Made by a program: the position numbers and the translations under genes. A DNA stretch of 64,000 nucleotides. It comes from an uncultured Gemmatimonadota bacterium. GTDB taxonomy: Bacteria; Gemmatimonadota; Gemmatimonadetes; Palauibacterales; Palauibacteraceae. How positions within the stretch are numbered: the first letter of the stretch is position 1; every line of letters starts with the position of its first letter. The stretch is taken from positions 62,001 through 126,000 of the forward strand of contig CAJWLK010000002.1 in assembly GCA_913043255.1 (NCBI GenBank). Direction: 5' to 3'. This document shows, in pieces, positions 19,105 through 28,406 of this stretch. The notes beneath the pieces were generated by a model, which ran no database searches, was not told where the DNA came from, and worked only from the letters and a program-made list of their open reading frames with translations.

Positions 19105-19545
19105 CTACTGAACGTCCTTCAACGTGATCCGGAACACGAGTGTTGAATTTGCCGGAATGGACCCTATCGAACTGGCGCCGTACCCCAATTCAGGCGGAAT
19201 GACAAGTTTACGGGTGCCTCCCACACGCATCCCCTGGACCCCTTCATCGAAGCCTGCAATCAGTCCACCAGTCCCAACGGGGAACGCAGCATTTGATCCG
19301 CTATCGAATAACGTCCCATTCGGTAGCCACCCGGAGTAGTCGACTACTACGGTGGTTCCGGCCGCAGCTGTTAGTCCATCACCCACAACAACGTCTTGGA
19401 AATATAGACCGCTAGCTGTACGGGTCATCGTAGCAAGATCAATCTCGAGTTCCGCAGCGAAAACAATCTCTTCGGGATTTGGTCCCATCCCAGCATCAGA
19501 CCCACACGCAACGAAAACGAGAGCGAGGAGCAGAGTTCTATTCAT
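19105..19545 (-). CDS. FKBP-type peptidyl-prolyl isomerase lipoprotein
   Basis: ATG 19545 lies seven bases after GGAGGA and opens a lipoprotein signal (MNRTLLLALVFVAC then G). The mature part, about 130 residues, is a complete FKBP domain: VVVDYSGWLPNGTLFDSG, GLIAGFDEGVQGMRVGGTRK, IPPELGYGASSIGSIPANS and a final FRITLKDVQ. It should speed proline cis-trans isomerisation of exported proteins from a lipid anchor. It follows queD by 35 bases on the same strand and may be read from the same transcript. It faces the NIPSNAP gene tail to tail. Confidence 0.94.
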   Translation of the reverse strand: MNRTLLLALVFVACGSDAGMGPNPEEIVFAAELEIDLATMTRTASGLYFQDVVVGDGLTAAAGTTVVVDYSGWLPNGTLFDSGSNAAFPVGTGGLIAGFDEGVQGMRVGGTRKLVIPPELGYGASSIGSIPANSTLVFRITLKDVQ

Positions 19546-19580
19546 CAGATGATCCTCCACCAATTTGGCATTGTTTCAAG

Positions 19581-19949
19581 TCATTTTCCTCGGTAGGTGC
19601 ACCCGGACGTGCACGTCTCACGGACCTCGACGGCACTTAACGCGGGAAGTATCGGTTTTAGTTGACGCCAAATCCAGATTGACACGTTTTCGCTGGTCGG
19701 GTTGTCCTCAAGTCCGGGGATATCGTTCAACAACCGATGGTCGAGTGAGTCATGAAGAATCGGTTGAAAGACCCTCTCAATCTCAGCAAAGTCCATAACC
19801 CAACCCTTATCAGGATCGAGATCGCCTGTGACGTAGATCCTGACTCGAAACGAATGCCCGTGGAGTCGTCTGCATTTATGTCCCTCCTCGACATTCTTTA
19901 GCTGGTGAGCAGCCTCAAAGCTAAAACCTTTCCAAATTTCCACGGCCAT
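19581..19949 (-). CDS. queD: 6-carboxy-5,6,7,8-tetrahydropterin synthase
   Basis: ATG 19949 is chosen because it is two bases after the queE stop and gives 122 residues, the normal QueD length; an upstream ATG at 19997 would extend into queE. Zinc ligands are the His of FEAAHQL and the two in RLHGHSF. The catalytic Cys lies just before (GHKCRRLHGH). DFAEIE and LDHRLLND are family signatures, and NPTSENVSIWIW follows. It converts 7,8-dihydroneopterin triphosphate to the carboxypterin used by QueE, in the pathway to preQ1 and queuosine. It is the third gene of queC-queE-queD. Confidence 0.96.
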   Translation of the reverse strand: MAVEIWKGFSFEAAHQLKNVEEGHKCRRLHGHSFRVRIYVTGDLDPDKGWVMDFAEIERVFQPILHDSLDHRLLNDIPGLEDNPTSENVSIWIWRQLKPILPALSAVEVRETCTSGCTYRGK

Positions 19950-19951
19950 GA

Positions 19952-20593
19952 TCAGTCGATCCCAATATATTTGTGTGTTTGCAGACTCAACCTCCACTGC
20001 GGATGCTCAAGGCAGTATGCGATCGCCGCTCTAGTATTCTCCTGCACGTTCGGACCATCCATTGGCTGCAAGAAAAAATGTCTAAAGCTCAAGTCCTCGA
20101 ACATCTCCGGCAGCGCGGTCCGTTGGGGATAAACAAGTTTGAGTTCGTCGCCCGATACGAGTTTGAGTGGTGCCCCCTCCTTCGGGCTGACACAAATCCA
20201 GTCTAATCCGTCCACAGGCTCCTGCGTCCCATTGGTTTCGACCGCGATCTCAAACCCTCGGCTGTGCAGAGCTTCAATGGCGGGCGCATCCAGCTGGAGA
20301 AGTGGTTCGCCTCCCGTGCAGACTACTAGTGGTCGCGCGCTGAGATCTCCGACGGCCGGCCAACAACTCCATACCGCCCGGGCGAGTTCTTCTGGAGTCT
20401 TGAACTTGCCCCCCCCCGATCCATCCGTCCCAACAAAATCTGTATCACAAAACCAACAAACGGCTTCTTCTCGGTCTTCTTCTCGGCCCGTCCATAGGTT
20501 GCAGCCGGCGAAACGACAAAACACAGCCGGGCGGCCCGTATTAGCCCCCTCGCCTTGGAGTGTATAGTACATCTCTTTGACTGTGTATGTCAT
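19952..20593 (-). CDS. queE: 7-carboxy-7-deazaguanine synthase (radical SAM)
   Basis: The 213-residue protein begins MTYTVKEMYYTLQGEGANTG, the typical QueE opening. The radical-SAM cluster uses Cys from CRFAGCNLW and CWFCDTDFVG, the enlarged spacing of the Escherichia-type enzyme rather than plain CX3CX2C. VCTGGEPLLQLD is the SAM-binding GGEP motif and ETNGTQEP follows. It rearranges carboxytetrahydropterin to 7-carboxy-7-deazaguanine. It sits 7 bases after queC and 2 bases before queD, so the three genes are almost certainly one transcript. Confidence 0.96.
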   Translation of the reverse strand: MTYTVKEMYYTLQGEGANTGRPAVFCRFAGCNLWTGREEDREEAVCWFCDTDFVGTDGSGGGKFKTPEELARAVWSCWPAVGDLSARPLVVCTGGEPLLQLDAPAIEALHSRGFEIAVETNGTQEPVDGLDWICVSPKEGAPLKLVSGDELKLVYPQRTALPEMFEDLSFRHFFLQPMDGPNVQENTRAAIAYCLEHPQWRLSLQTHKYIGID

Positions 20594-20600
20594 TTACTCA

Positions 20601-21302
20601 TCAGGCCGGTTCGGAAATTTTTTGATACGGAGCCGGATCCTCGATTCCTACCGTTGCAAATCCTGCGAGACGAAGCTGGCACGAATCACAATCGCCGCAG
20701 GCGGCTCCAGATTCATTCGGATCATAACAGCTTCGTGTGAGTCCATAATCGACCCCGAGGTTCAGACCGCGTCGAATAATCTCATCCTTGGTCAAGTCGA
20801 TCAGCGGGGCGTGTACCCGAAGGTGCTGGCCCTCTACACCTGCTTTTGTCGCTAAAGACGCCAAATGCTCAAAAGCCCCTATAAACTCAGGCCGACAATC
20901 TGGATACCCGCTGTAGTCTACCGCATTGATCCCTATGAAAATGTCCGAGACGTTTAAGACCTCGGCCCATGCAAGCGCAAATGACAGAAAAATTGTGTTC
21001 CGTGCAGGGACATATGTAATCGGAACCCCAACACTCATCTCTGTTTCGCCACGCCCCTTCGGGACCTCTATGTCATCGGTCAGGGCCGAACCGCCGAACA
21101 TGGCGAGATCAATGTCGGCCACAACATGCTGTTGAACCTTAAATGCCGCTGCAATCTGGCGAGCCGCCTCCACCTCAAGCTCATGTCGCTGACCGTAACG
21201 AAAAGTTAGAGCATGCGCTCGATAGCCAGCCTCTGCAGCCAGCGCTAACGTGGTGGTCGAGTCCAGTCCCCCACTAAGGAGGACTACTGCAGCACGACTC
21301 AA
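20601..21302 (-). CDS. queC: 7-cyano-7-deazaguanine (preQ0) synthase
   Basis: The 233-residue protein has the PP-loop ATP motif [11 protein letters not shown] at residues 8-18 and a C-terminal zinc knuckle (CYDPNES...[10 protein letters not shown]). It converts 7-carboxy-7-deazaguanine to preQ0 with ATP and ammonia. The start is TTG 21302: the frame has a stop 10 codons upstream (TGA at 21333-21335) and no ATG or GTG between that stop and the PP-loop. The TTG overlaps the stop of the upstream amidohydrolase as TTGA, so translation is probably coupled to that gene although the functions look unrelated. Confidence 0.96.
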   Translation of the reverse strand: MSRAAVVLLSGGLDSTTTLALAAEAGYRAHALTFRYGQRHELEVEAARQIAAAFKVQQHVVADIDLAMFGGSALTDDIEVPKGRGETEMSVGVPITYVPARNTIFLSFALAWAEVLNVSDIFIGINAVDYSGYPDCRPEFIGAFEHLASLATKAGVEGQHLRVHAPLIDLTKDEIIRRGLNLGVDYGLTRSCYDPNESGAACGDCDSCQLRLAGFATVGIEDPAPYQKISEPA

Positions 21303-24300
21303 TTGGGAACCGATCCGACCCCGACCGGCTCATCGACAACGAATCCACGGTAGTCCAGAGGACGCTGACGCGGCCACGTCTCATCCAGCGTTTCGGCCTC
21401 ATACAGTCGTCCGTTCATCACGACCTGTTCCACGGTCAGCGTGTTTCTCAGGTCTTCTAGCGGGTCCGCGCCGAGGACAACTAAGTCGGCGAGCTTACCC
21501 GGCTCGATCGACCCGAGCTCTGCCTCGAGTCCGATGCCGTTCGCGCCGAAGATCGTGGCGGATTTGAGTACATCGTGGTTTGACATGCCGCCGCCGCCGA
21601 GCATCCACATCTCCCAGTGGTATCCCAGCCCTTGAAGCTGTCCATGACTGCCGACCCCAGCGAACCCGCCCTCGGAGACCACATCCGCGAGGAACCGCGC
21701 GTGCTCCTCGAACACGTACTCCTCGTCGACTGCCCAAGCCACGGCCCCAGACGCCCCGGCTCGTCGCCGTGTCCGTTCGTCGAGCGTCTCGTGCGGTGTG
21801 AAGCGAGCGAGTCGCTCGTTTCCGTGCACATCCTCCTTCGTGAACCAGTAGATCTCCCCCATCGGTCCGCCGAAAGATACGATCAGCGTTGGCGTGTTCA
21901 CGACGCGGGTTTCCGCGAATAGACGGACGACGTCCTCGTAGAGCGGATAGATCGGGAGGTTGTGCTCGATCCCCGGATATCCGTCCAGTGCGTGAGTCAG
22001 ATCGAGTTGAAAGTCTAGCCCAGCCTCGGTCGTCGGCATCAGCTCGAGTTCGCGGGCAGCCATAACGAGCCACTGCCGCTGCTGTCTGTTCCCGGCGAGG
22101 TACATCTTGAAGGTCTTCGTGTCGTAGTAATCGGCGTAGCGCCGCAGTACGTCGCGCGCGTGGTCGAGGCTGCGGATGCCCTCGCCCGGCTGGTAGTTCC
22201 CGAATACGCCGGGGCCGGTCGAGTAGATTCGCGGTCCGAGCGCCCGTCCCGACCGCACGAGATCCGCATACGTGAGCACGTCAGAAACACCCGTCTGCGG
22301 ATCACGCGTCGTCGTCACTCCGAACGCGAGGTTCGCCAGGTACCCCCACGGCTGGGGCGTGTGAATCCCCGCAGGGGGCCGCAAGTGCGCGTGTGTGTCG
22401 ACAAAGCCGGGCATTACGGTCTTCCCCGTCAGATCCCGGACCTCGGCCCCATCGGTCGAGAGAGTCCCCGTCGGCCCCACTGCGACAATGCGGTTTCCCT
22501 CGATAAGGACATCGCCCCGGTCGAGGATCTCATCGCCCCGCATCGTGAGCACCCGTCCCCCCTGCAACAGGAGACGACCCTCGGGCCGGTCTCGGTCGAC
22601 CTCGATGCGAACCCGCACCTCGGTCGGCCGGTAGCCCTCAGGCTCCTCCTCATCGTCGGCACCCTCGGCCTCGGCCTCCTCGCCCGTGTCCGACTCCGTC
22701 TCGGTCGCCTTCTCCAGACTGTCCGCCACCGCCTGGGCTCGCGCTAGATCATACCGGAAGTAGGCGTTGCCTAGCGCCCACACGACGGTCCCGCCATCGG
22801 CGCTCCATGAGGGGAACTCGCCACCGAACTCCGTGATTCGCTCGACGGGCATCGAGGCGTTGTCGGGGTCTTGTACGGACACGGTGGGCGCCTCGCCTAC
22901 ACGTGGCACGGTCACCGTATAGAGGTCATTCCCGACGCGGGCGAGCGCGCGATCGTCGACCGGTGCCATGCGGATCGCTGATGCGTTCGCAGGTTCTCCG
23001 CCTCTCGTAGCGGAGAACCCAGTCACCTTGAGGTGTTCCTTCTCGTCCGTCCCATCCCATCGGATCGAGAGAAGGCCGCGCGAGAAACTGTGCAGATAAA
23101 TCCGGTCGGGCTCGACCGGCCGCACGTGCGGGCCGGACCGTCCATCCGCGTGTGCAACGCGGGTTCCGGCACCGCCCGATGCCGGATACCAGACGATGTC
23201 CGTCTGGCTCCCCACCCCACCGCCCACACGGGCGCGGACGGGCGCATCGAGCAGTACGATCCGTTCGCCATCCGCAGACCAAGCGGGCGAGCGAAAGTAC
23301 CGGGCCGCCTCGGAGACCTGCCGGGCGTTCCCGTCCTCCGCCGACACAACCCACAAGTGGCCACCCGCCGGCTCGGCCCAGCTGACCACGGCGAGCGACG
23401 TGCCATCCGGTGACCACGCAGGGTGCAACAGCCCGCTCGCGATGTCGGCGCCTAGACGGGTCGGATCCCCGTCCTGTGCGTCCATCACGTAGAGGTCGCC
23501 AAGCGCGGTGAACGCCACCCGATCCCCACTCGGCGAGAGCACGACGTCCCGGATCTGGCGGGCCACGAAAGTCGGCGTGTCATCAATCGAGTAGTCGAAG
23601 TCGAGCCGAGGCCCTGCGACCAATGCCACGTCCACCTCGAACGGGATCTCAGTCGCCGGCGCTCCATCCATAGGCACTCGCCACAAACGACCTTCGTATG
23701 AGATTACGACGGAGGCCCCGTCCGGCATGAACGCGTAGCCCGGCAACAGGTCCAGCGTGGCCCGGCTCTCCATGTCATCGCGTTGGATCGGATAGGCGAG
23801 CCAGCGTTCCTCTCCCGTCCCGATATCACGCGCGCGGAGGCCCGTCGCGTCTTCGTGGCGCGTTGCGTAGACCAGCGTGGACCCATCCGGCGATACAGCA
23901 GGTCTGAAGCCGGAGCCGTAGCGACTCGTGACGGTCGTCCGGTCGCCGGTCTCGCGATCGTACCGGGTGAGTTGGTACTTCGGGAACCGGGCGTCGTACG
24001 TCCAGTCGCCCGTCCCCTGCGCCAGATAGACGTATCGTCCATCCGGGCTAAACGCTGGTCCGATGAGCTTGAGGTTCTGCGGCTCGCTCACGAGCGCGAT
24101 GCCGCTCCCCCCTTCCCGATGGAATAGCCAGGGCTTCGCAGCGCCCCCGAGCGGGCTGTAAGTGCGCGAAGCCACGATGTACTCACCATCCGGCGCCCAC
24201 TCAGGCGAGGTGTACAAATTGTTGTTGCCCTGTGTGAGTTGGGTCGTGTCCGATCGATCGACCGCGAGGGTCCACAGGTTCTGCCCGCCACTTCGATCCG

Positions 24301-24640
24301 ATACAAAGATGATCTCCGAGCCATCGGGGCTGAACCGCGGTTGGGCCTCGAACGCCGGTCCGATGAGCAGCGGTGTCGCCTCACCGCCCCCGATCGGAAG
24401 CGTGTATAGATCGCCAAGCAGGTCGAAGACGATTGTGGATCCATCCGGGCTCACATCGACCGACATCCAGGATCCGCGGTCTGTCCAGAACTCGACCTGC
24501 CGGGTCGGTTCGAGCGGAAGCCCTTCCGTCGCGAGCGAATCTTGGGCCGAGGGCCCGTCCTGACCGATAAGGGGTCCCACGCCAACGATGCAGACCGCGA
24601 GCGCCATGAGGTAAACTCTAGGGGACAGCGCGTGGACCAT
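21299..24640 (-). CDS. secreted TolB-propeller/amidohydrolase fusion
   Basis: This 1113-residue protein has a signal peptide (residues 1-26) and two sets of TolB/PD40 blades ([43 protein letters not shown]) to about residue 630. An acidic linker ([16 protein letters not shown]) leads to an amidohydrolase domain with [14 protein letters not shown], later His residues ([28 protein letters not shown]) and the closing [19 protein letters not shown]. Such proteins act on cyclic amides or peptides, and the substrate is unknown. GC is high (40 of 60 bases at 22501-22560) compared with its neighbours. It precedes queC with a TTGA overlap and lies just downstream of the tRNA cluster on the same strand. 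Confidence 0.91.
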   Translation of the reverse strand: MVHALSPRVYLMALAVCIVGVGPLIGQDGPSAQDSLATEGLPLEPTRQVEFWTDRGSWMSVDVSPDGSTIVFDLLGDLYTLPIGGGEATPLLIGPAFEAQPRFSPDGSEIIFVSDRSGGQNLWTLAVDRSDTTQLTQGNNNLYTSPEWAPDGEYIVASRTYSPLGGAAKPWLFHREGGSGIALVSEPQNLKLIGPAFSPDGRYVYLAQGTGDWTYDARFPKYQLTRYDRETGDRTTVTSRYGSGFRPAVSPDGSTLVYATRHEDATGLRARDIGTGEERWLAYPIQRDDMESRATLDLLPGYAFMPDGASVVISYEGRLWRVPMDGAPATEIPFEVDVALVAGPRLDFDYSIDDTPTFVARQIRDVVLSPSGDRVAFTALGDLYVMDAQDGDPTRLGADIASGLLHPAWSPDGTSLAVVSWAEPAGGHLWVVSAEDGNARQVSEAARYFRSPAWSADGERIVLLDAPVRARVGGGVGSQTDIVWYPASGGAGTRVAHADGRSGPHVRPVEPDRIYLHSFSRGLLSIRWDGTDEKEHLKVTGFSATRGGEPANASAIRMAPVDDRALARVGNDLYTVTVPRVGEAPTVSVQDPDNASMPVERITEFGGEFPSWSADGGTVVWALGNAYFRYDLARAQAVADSLEKATETESDTGEEAEAEGADDEEEPEGYRPTEVRVRIEVDRDRPEGRLLLQGGRVLTMRGDEILDRGDVLIEGNRIVAVGPTGTLSTDGAEVRDLTGKTVMPGFVDTHAHLRPPAGIHTPQPWGYLANLAFGVTTTRDPQTGVSDVLTYADLVRSGRALGPRIYSTGPGVFGNYQPGEGIRSLDHARDVLRRYADYYDTKTFKMYLAGNRQQRQWLVMAARELELMPTTEAGLDFQLDLTHALDGYPGIEHNLPIYPLYEDVVRLFAETRVVNTPTLIVSFGGPMGEIYWFTKEDVHGNERLARFTPHETLDERTRRRAGASGAVAWAVDEEYVFEEHARFLADVVSEGGFAGVGSHGQLQGLGYHWEMWMLGGGGMSNHDVLKSATIFGANGIGLEAELGSIEPGKLADLVVLGADPLEDLRNTLTVEQVVMNGRLYEAETLDETWPRQRPLDYRGFVVDEPVGVGSVPN

Positions 24641-24687
24641 TCGAGACCATCCTTCGGTTGTTCGTTGGTAGTAGCTGAGGAGGGAAA

Positions 24688-24761
24688 TGCGCCCGGGAGA
24701 ATTCGAATCCCCAACCTCCTGATCCGTAGTCAGGTGCTCTATCCAGTTGAGCTACGGGCGC
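24688..24761 (-). tRNA. tRNA-Arg(ACG)
   Basis: A full cloverleaf reads on the minus strand: a 7-bp acceptor (GCGCCCG with CGGGCGC), D arm GCTC/GAGC, anticodon stem CCTGA/TCAGG with loop CTACGGA (anticodon ACG), T arm GGGGA-TTCGAAT-TCTCC and discriminator A. The length is 74 without CCA, and CCA is not encoded. The A34 would be deaminated to inosine, as in the standard bacterial arginine tRNA. It is the last gene of a four-tRNA cluster. Confidence 0.96.
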
Positions 24762-24829
24762 TTGGAATCGGTGATTACCACCGACCGAAATAATGGCACA
24801 CGGGTTTGCCGTGTCCCCCTTCCCTGCCA

Positions 24830-24914
24830 TGCCCAGAAGAGGATTCGAACCTCCACGTCCAAGAAGGACACTAGCCCCTCAAGCTAGCGCGTCTACCAGT
24901 TCCGCCACCTGGGC
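24830..24914 (-). tRNA. tRNA-Leu(GAG)
   Basis: A class II tRNA with a long variable arm. The acceptor is GCCCAGG paired with TCTGGGC (one G-U), the D region is GCGGAACTGGTAGACGC, the anticodon loop TTGAGGG gives anticodon GAG, and the T loop is GTTCGAATC. The length is 85, the discriminator is A and no CCA is encoded. Confidence 0.95.
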
Positions 24915-24927
24915 AGGTGCACTGCAA

Positions 24928-25013
<86 letters not shown>

Positions 25014-25033
25014 CTTCCCCCCAAAAGCTAATG

Positions 25034-25075
25034 GCCGAGGGGGGCCAACCAAATTAAGGTCTGGTCGGCCTCGGC
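25034..25075 (-). other. long imperfect hairpin between tRNA genes
   Basis: Bases 25034-25040 (gccgagg) pair with 25069-25075 (cctcggc). Bases 25045-25051 (ccaacca) pair with 25062-25068 (tggtcgg), with a single mismatch that becomes a G-U pair only in minus-strand RNA. A bulge of four bases (25041-25044) separates the two helices. On the minus strand the hairpin follows tRNA-Arg(CCG) and precedes tRNA-Leu(CAG), and a short run TTTT lies about 7 bases after it. It may be a weak terminator or a processing signal. Confidence 0.5.
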
Positions 25076-25162
25076 TCTATTACAACTACAACACGTCACC
25101 TGCCTTCTCATCGCGTGAGCGTCTGGCGAAACTTGGGTGCTGCCCAACTCCACCATGCCCGA

Positions 25163-25237
25163 TGCGCCCGACAGGATTCGAACCTGTGGCCTTCTGCTCC
25201 GGAGGCAGACGCTCTATCCTGGCTGAGCTACGGGCGC
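25163..25237 (-). tRNA. tRNA-Arg(CCG)
   Basis: A full cloverleaf: acceptor GCGCCCG/CGGGCGC, D arm GCTC/GAGC, anticodon stem TCTGC/GCAGA with loop CTCCGGA (anticodon CCG), T arm ACAGG-TTCGAAT-CCTGT and discriminator A. The length is 75 and no CCA is encoded. Its acceptor stem is identical to that of tRNA-Arg(ACG) 400 bases away. Confidence 0.96.
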
Positions 25238-25238
25238 A

Positions 25239-25273
25239 GACGCGAAAGCGCGTCGCCGAGATCGACGACGCGC
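25239..25273 (-). other. competing hairpins just upstream of tRNA-Arg(CCG)
   Basis: The hexamer gacgcg occurs at 25239-25244 and again at 25267-25272, and both copies can pair with cgcgtc at 25249-25254. One hairpin has 6 bp and a 4-base loop (25239-25254). The other has 8 bp and a 10-base loop (25248-25273). They exclude each other. The segment lies between priA and the tRNA cluster on the minus strand and has no T-run, so it is not a simple terminator. Confidence 0.4.
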
Positions 25274-25373
25274 CAAGGGGGTAAACGTAGTCGAATCGTC
25301 AGCGATCGTCTACCCAGAGTAGGCGGTAGTAGGGGCAGTTCCTAGAGATGTTATTCGTGCGACGCTGGCAAGA

Positions 25374-27746
25374 TCAGAGAAGGGTTTCAGGGTCTCGATC
25401 AATCTCTAACCGCAGGCCCGAGCCCAGCTGACCGTGTCTATGGGCCAGAAAACGGAGAACCGACCCCATCGTTCCCGAGTTGTCGGCTTTGAGGAGAAAG
25501 TGCCAACGCCACCGGTTTCGAAGACGATCAATCGGACACGGAGCAGGCCCAATCACCTCAATCCCCTCAAGCTTATGGTTGCGAATCAGTGCTCCGGTCC
25601 ACGCTGCAATATTGTCCGCGGTTGAGACGACGATGTGTTCGTCCGACCCAGATATTACAAGATTAGCTAACCGGCGAAATGGCGGGTATCCAAGTTCCGC
25701 TCGATGTTTCAGTTCGGACTCCGCAAAACCCATATAATCGTGGTCAACAGCCCTGGTCAACACAGTATGATTGGGGCGCGATGTTTGAACGATAACCTCT
25801 CCGGAGACCTCCCCACGGCCCGCCCTACCTGCAACTTGCTCTAGCAATTGGAAGGTTTTCTCACTCGCACGGAAATCGGGGATATGGAGGCCCACATCTG
25901 CATTGATCACACCTACCAGTGTAACGTTCGGAAAATCCAAACCTTTAGCGATCATTTGAGTGCCAAGCAGCACATCGATTTCTCCACGGCGGAATGCTTC
26001 CAGGATTTCAAAATGAGCCCACTTGGAGCCAGTCGTATCAAGATCCATCCGCGCGATCCGGGCTGTTGGGAATAACTCGCTGACTGTCCTCTCGACTTGT
26101 TCGGTTCCAATCCCGGTAAACCGAGGCTGCAAATCTTCACACACCGCACATCTAGTTGGCAGATCAGCCTCATATCCACAATGGTGACAGACGAGCCTGC
26201 TACGTCTGCGATGATAGGTGAGGGTGACCGAACAGCTTTTGCAGGTCCATATGTGTCCACACGCTAGACACTCCGCGAAAGAAGCATATCCTCGCCGATT
26301 GAGAAACAGGATCACTTGTTCACCCAGCTCAAGCCGATCCCTGATACCCCTGCGTAGAGGCCCTGAAAAGATTCGGGAACTCACTCCATGCAGTTCGGCT
26401 GGCATTTCGTCTTCCAACTCACTCTCACTGGAGGTGAGCTGAGAGGCGATAGGTGGATCGCTTGTCTTGCTTGAGTCAAGGCCCGCTCTGAGGTCAACCA
26501 AATCGACAGAGGGGAGGCCTTTTCCGGTTACTCGATCCTCTAGCTGGAACAGATGATATCGGCCACTTCGGGCATTTTCCCAACTCTCCAGCGCGGGCGT
26601 CGCTGAGCCGAGCAGACATAAACAGTTTTCCATACGCGAGCGCATGACCGCTACGGACCGTGCATGATACCGCGGCGTATCCGACTGCTTGTAGCTTCCC
26701 TCATGTTCCTCGTCGACGATGATTGCACCTAGGTTATGAACTGGCGCGAACACCGCCGACCTCGCACCAATCGCTACGCGTTTGGTGCCCTCCCGAAGGC
26801 CACGCCAAGCATCAAACCGTTCGCCATCGGACAGGCCCGAGTGGAGTACCGCCACGGCATCGCCAAAGCAAGCACGGAACCTCTGAACAGTTTGAGGCGT
26901 TAACGAGATCTCTGGGACTAGCACGATCCCGCCACGTCCCTGGGCAAGCTGTTTTTCGAGTAGTTCAAGGTACACGATTGTCTTACCTGATCCCGTAACT
27001 CCTCGTAGCAAAGCAACCTCTCCCGTCCCATCCAGACGGTGAATGCCTGCGATCACATCCCGTTGCGCCAATGTCAAATCGATAGACTCAGGAACTGGCG
27101 GCTCATCAGCGAAGGGATCTCGGTGCACTGGACGATCCGCCAGTTCAACCAAATCTTTAGACACAAGTCCTTTGAGCACCGTTCGACTAAAGTTGAGCTG
27201 GCCTATCATCTGGCTAACAGCAGCCTCGCCGCCTAGCGATTCCAGTGTCTCATAGGCTGCCCTCTGGCGCCGCGCTCGGCCGAACATGCGATCGCGTTCA
27301 CTGAGGGTTGTGAGCGGTGTCGTGAGTCGGACCACCTTCTCAGTCTTGATCTTCGGGCCACCCTTGCCTGCCGCTCGCTCTCCCAACATTCCGGGTGGTA
27401 ACGCTGTCTTGAGCACCATGCCCAACGGCACAGCGTAGTAGGCAGAAATCCAGTGACTTAGTTGCAGCAGCGTAGCCTCAAGGATTGGTGCCTCATCAAG
27501 CACGTCGAGGACACCTCTTAGCTTAGGCGCGGCCGATCGATCACCTCGAAGCCCCAGCCGCTCCACAACACCCACCTCATTTTTTCTGCCTAGTGGTACC
27601 CGAACGCGCACACCAGGCTTGACGGAACTACTAAGGGAATCTGGGATCGAATACGCGAGTGTCCCCAAGAAGGGCCGAGCAACGGCGACCTCACAAATAC
27701 TCGTTGACCCTTCTTCTCTTGACCCTTGTTGATCTCTATTTTTCAT
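25374..27746 (-). CDS. priA: primosomal replication restart helicase PriA
   Basis: The 790-residue protein has the N-terminal DNA 3'-end-binding domain (AYSIPDSLSSSVKPGVRVRV, PLGRKNEVG), Walker A GVTGSGKT (about residues 249-256), Walker B/DEAH motif VDEEHEGSYKQ, the zinc-binding insertion with Cys pairs (CLACGHIWTCKSC, CHHCG, CAVCEDL), and helicase motif VAGRAGRG. It loads the replisome at stalled forks as a 3'-to-5' helicase. The zinc region and both helicase lobes are intact. It is divergent from the HNH gene with about 80 bases between the starts. Confidence 0.97.
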   Translation of the reverse strand: MKNRDQQGSREEGSTSICEVAVARPFLGTLAYSIPDSLSSSVKPGVRVRVPLGRKNEVGVVERLGLRGDRSAAPKLRGVLDVLDEAPILEATLLQLSHWISAYYAVPLGMVLKTALPPGMLGERAAGKGGPKIKTEKVVRLTTPLTTLSERDRMFGRARRQRAAYETLESLGGEAAVSQMIGQLNFSRTVLKGLVSKDLVELADRPVHRDPFADEPPVPESIDLTLAQRDVIAGIHRLDGTGEVALLRGVTGSGKTIVYLELLEKQLAQGRGGIVLVPEISLTPQTVQRFRACFGDAVAVLHSGLSDGERFDAWRGLREGTKRVAIGARSAVFAPVHNLGAIIVDEEHEGSYKQSDTPRYHARSVAVMRSRMENCLCLLGSATPALESWENARSGRYHLFQLEDRVTGKGLPSVDLVDLRAGLDSSKTSDPPIASQLTSSESELEDEMPAELHGVSSRIFSGPLRRGIRDRLELGEQVILFLNRRGYASFAECLACGHIWTCKSCSVTLTYHRRRSRLVCHHCGYEADLPTRCAVCEDLQPRFTGIGTEQVERTVSELFPTARIARMDLDTTGSKWAHFEILEAFRRGEIDVLLGTQMIAKGLDFPNVTLVGVINADVGLHIPDFRASEKTFQLLEQVAGRAGRGEVSGEVIVQTSRPNHTVLTRAVDHDYMGFAESELKHRAELGYPPFRRLANLVISGSDEHIVVSTADNIAAWTGALIRNHKLEGIEVIGPAPCPIDRLRNRWRWHFLLKADNSGTMGSVLRFLAHRHGQLGSGLRLEIDRDPETLL

Positions 27747-27827
27747 AATCAGAAGATGATTGCAACGCTTGACACCGTGCGGTCAGGTTGCTTGATTCTC
27801 GCGACCAAATCCAATGGGGGACTGGGT

Positions 27828-28376
27828 ATGGGCTGTTTGGCCCTAAATGCATCGTACGAACCGTTAACGATTATCCCTACCCGGCGAGCAGTCCGGCTGG
27901 TAATCGACCAAAAAGCCGTGGCGCTGGAGGTCGATACCACACGTCCAATGCGATCGGAGTGTCTTCGGATGGATACGCCGGTTGTTATCAGGCTCTCGCG
28001 ATTCATTCAGGTTCCTCGCCGTTTCCGACGCCAGGTCACAAACACATTCCTATTCGCTCGCGATGGGTACGAGTGTCAGTACTGCGGACGCCACCGACGC
28101 CAACTAGGGTACCGTGAGTCACTTACTCGTGACCATGTTATCCCCATATCCCGTGGCGGCGACAACGGTTGGGCGAACGTGGTTACCGCCTGTAGCAAGT
28201 GCAACCTGCGCAAGGCCGACCACCTACCAAACGAGTGTGGGGTTACCTTGTTGAACGAACCAAAAGAACCTAACCATGTTGAGTTGATCTGGGCTGTACG
28301 TAGGGTCACACCTATACAAGCACAGTACATTGGAATGTTCTATGGTCGGGACGTAGTCGATGCGTTGTCACTTTAA
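27828..28376 (+). CDS. HNH endonuclease family protein
   Basis: ATG 27828 follows GGGGGACTGGGT and begins MGCLALNASYEPLTIIPTRR, the standard opening of this family. Upstream in-frame ATGs at 27726 and 27756 would overlap or abut priA and add unusual sequence. The 182-residue protein has FARDGYECQYCGRH, then the HNH core LTRDHVIPISRGGDNGWANV and CSKCNLRKAD, giving a beta-beta-alpha metal finger with two CXXC zinc sites. This widespread solo HNH family is conserved in many bacteria, and its role in DNA metabolism is not settled. It is 30 bases before the tatA-like gene. Confidence 0.9.
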   Translation: MGCLALNASYEPLTIIPTRRAVRLVIDQKAVALEVDTTRPMRSECLRMDTPVVIRLSRFIQVPRRFRRQVTNTFLFARDGYECQYCGRHRRQLGYRESLTRDHVIPISRGGDNGWANVVTACSKCNLRKADHLPNECGVTLLNEPKEPNHVELIWAVRRVTPIQAQYIGMFYGRDVVDALSL

Positions 28377-28406
28377 TCAGTACGTGGTAAGGAGACTTCG
28401 GTTTTC

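Noticed and set aside
27769-27800. Promoter for the HNH gene
   Set aside because: TTGACA is present at 27769-27774, but no acceptable -10 box occurs at 16-18 bases.
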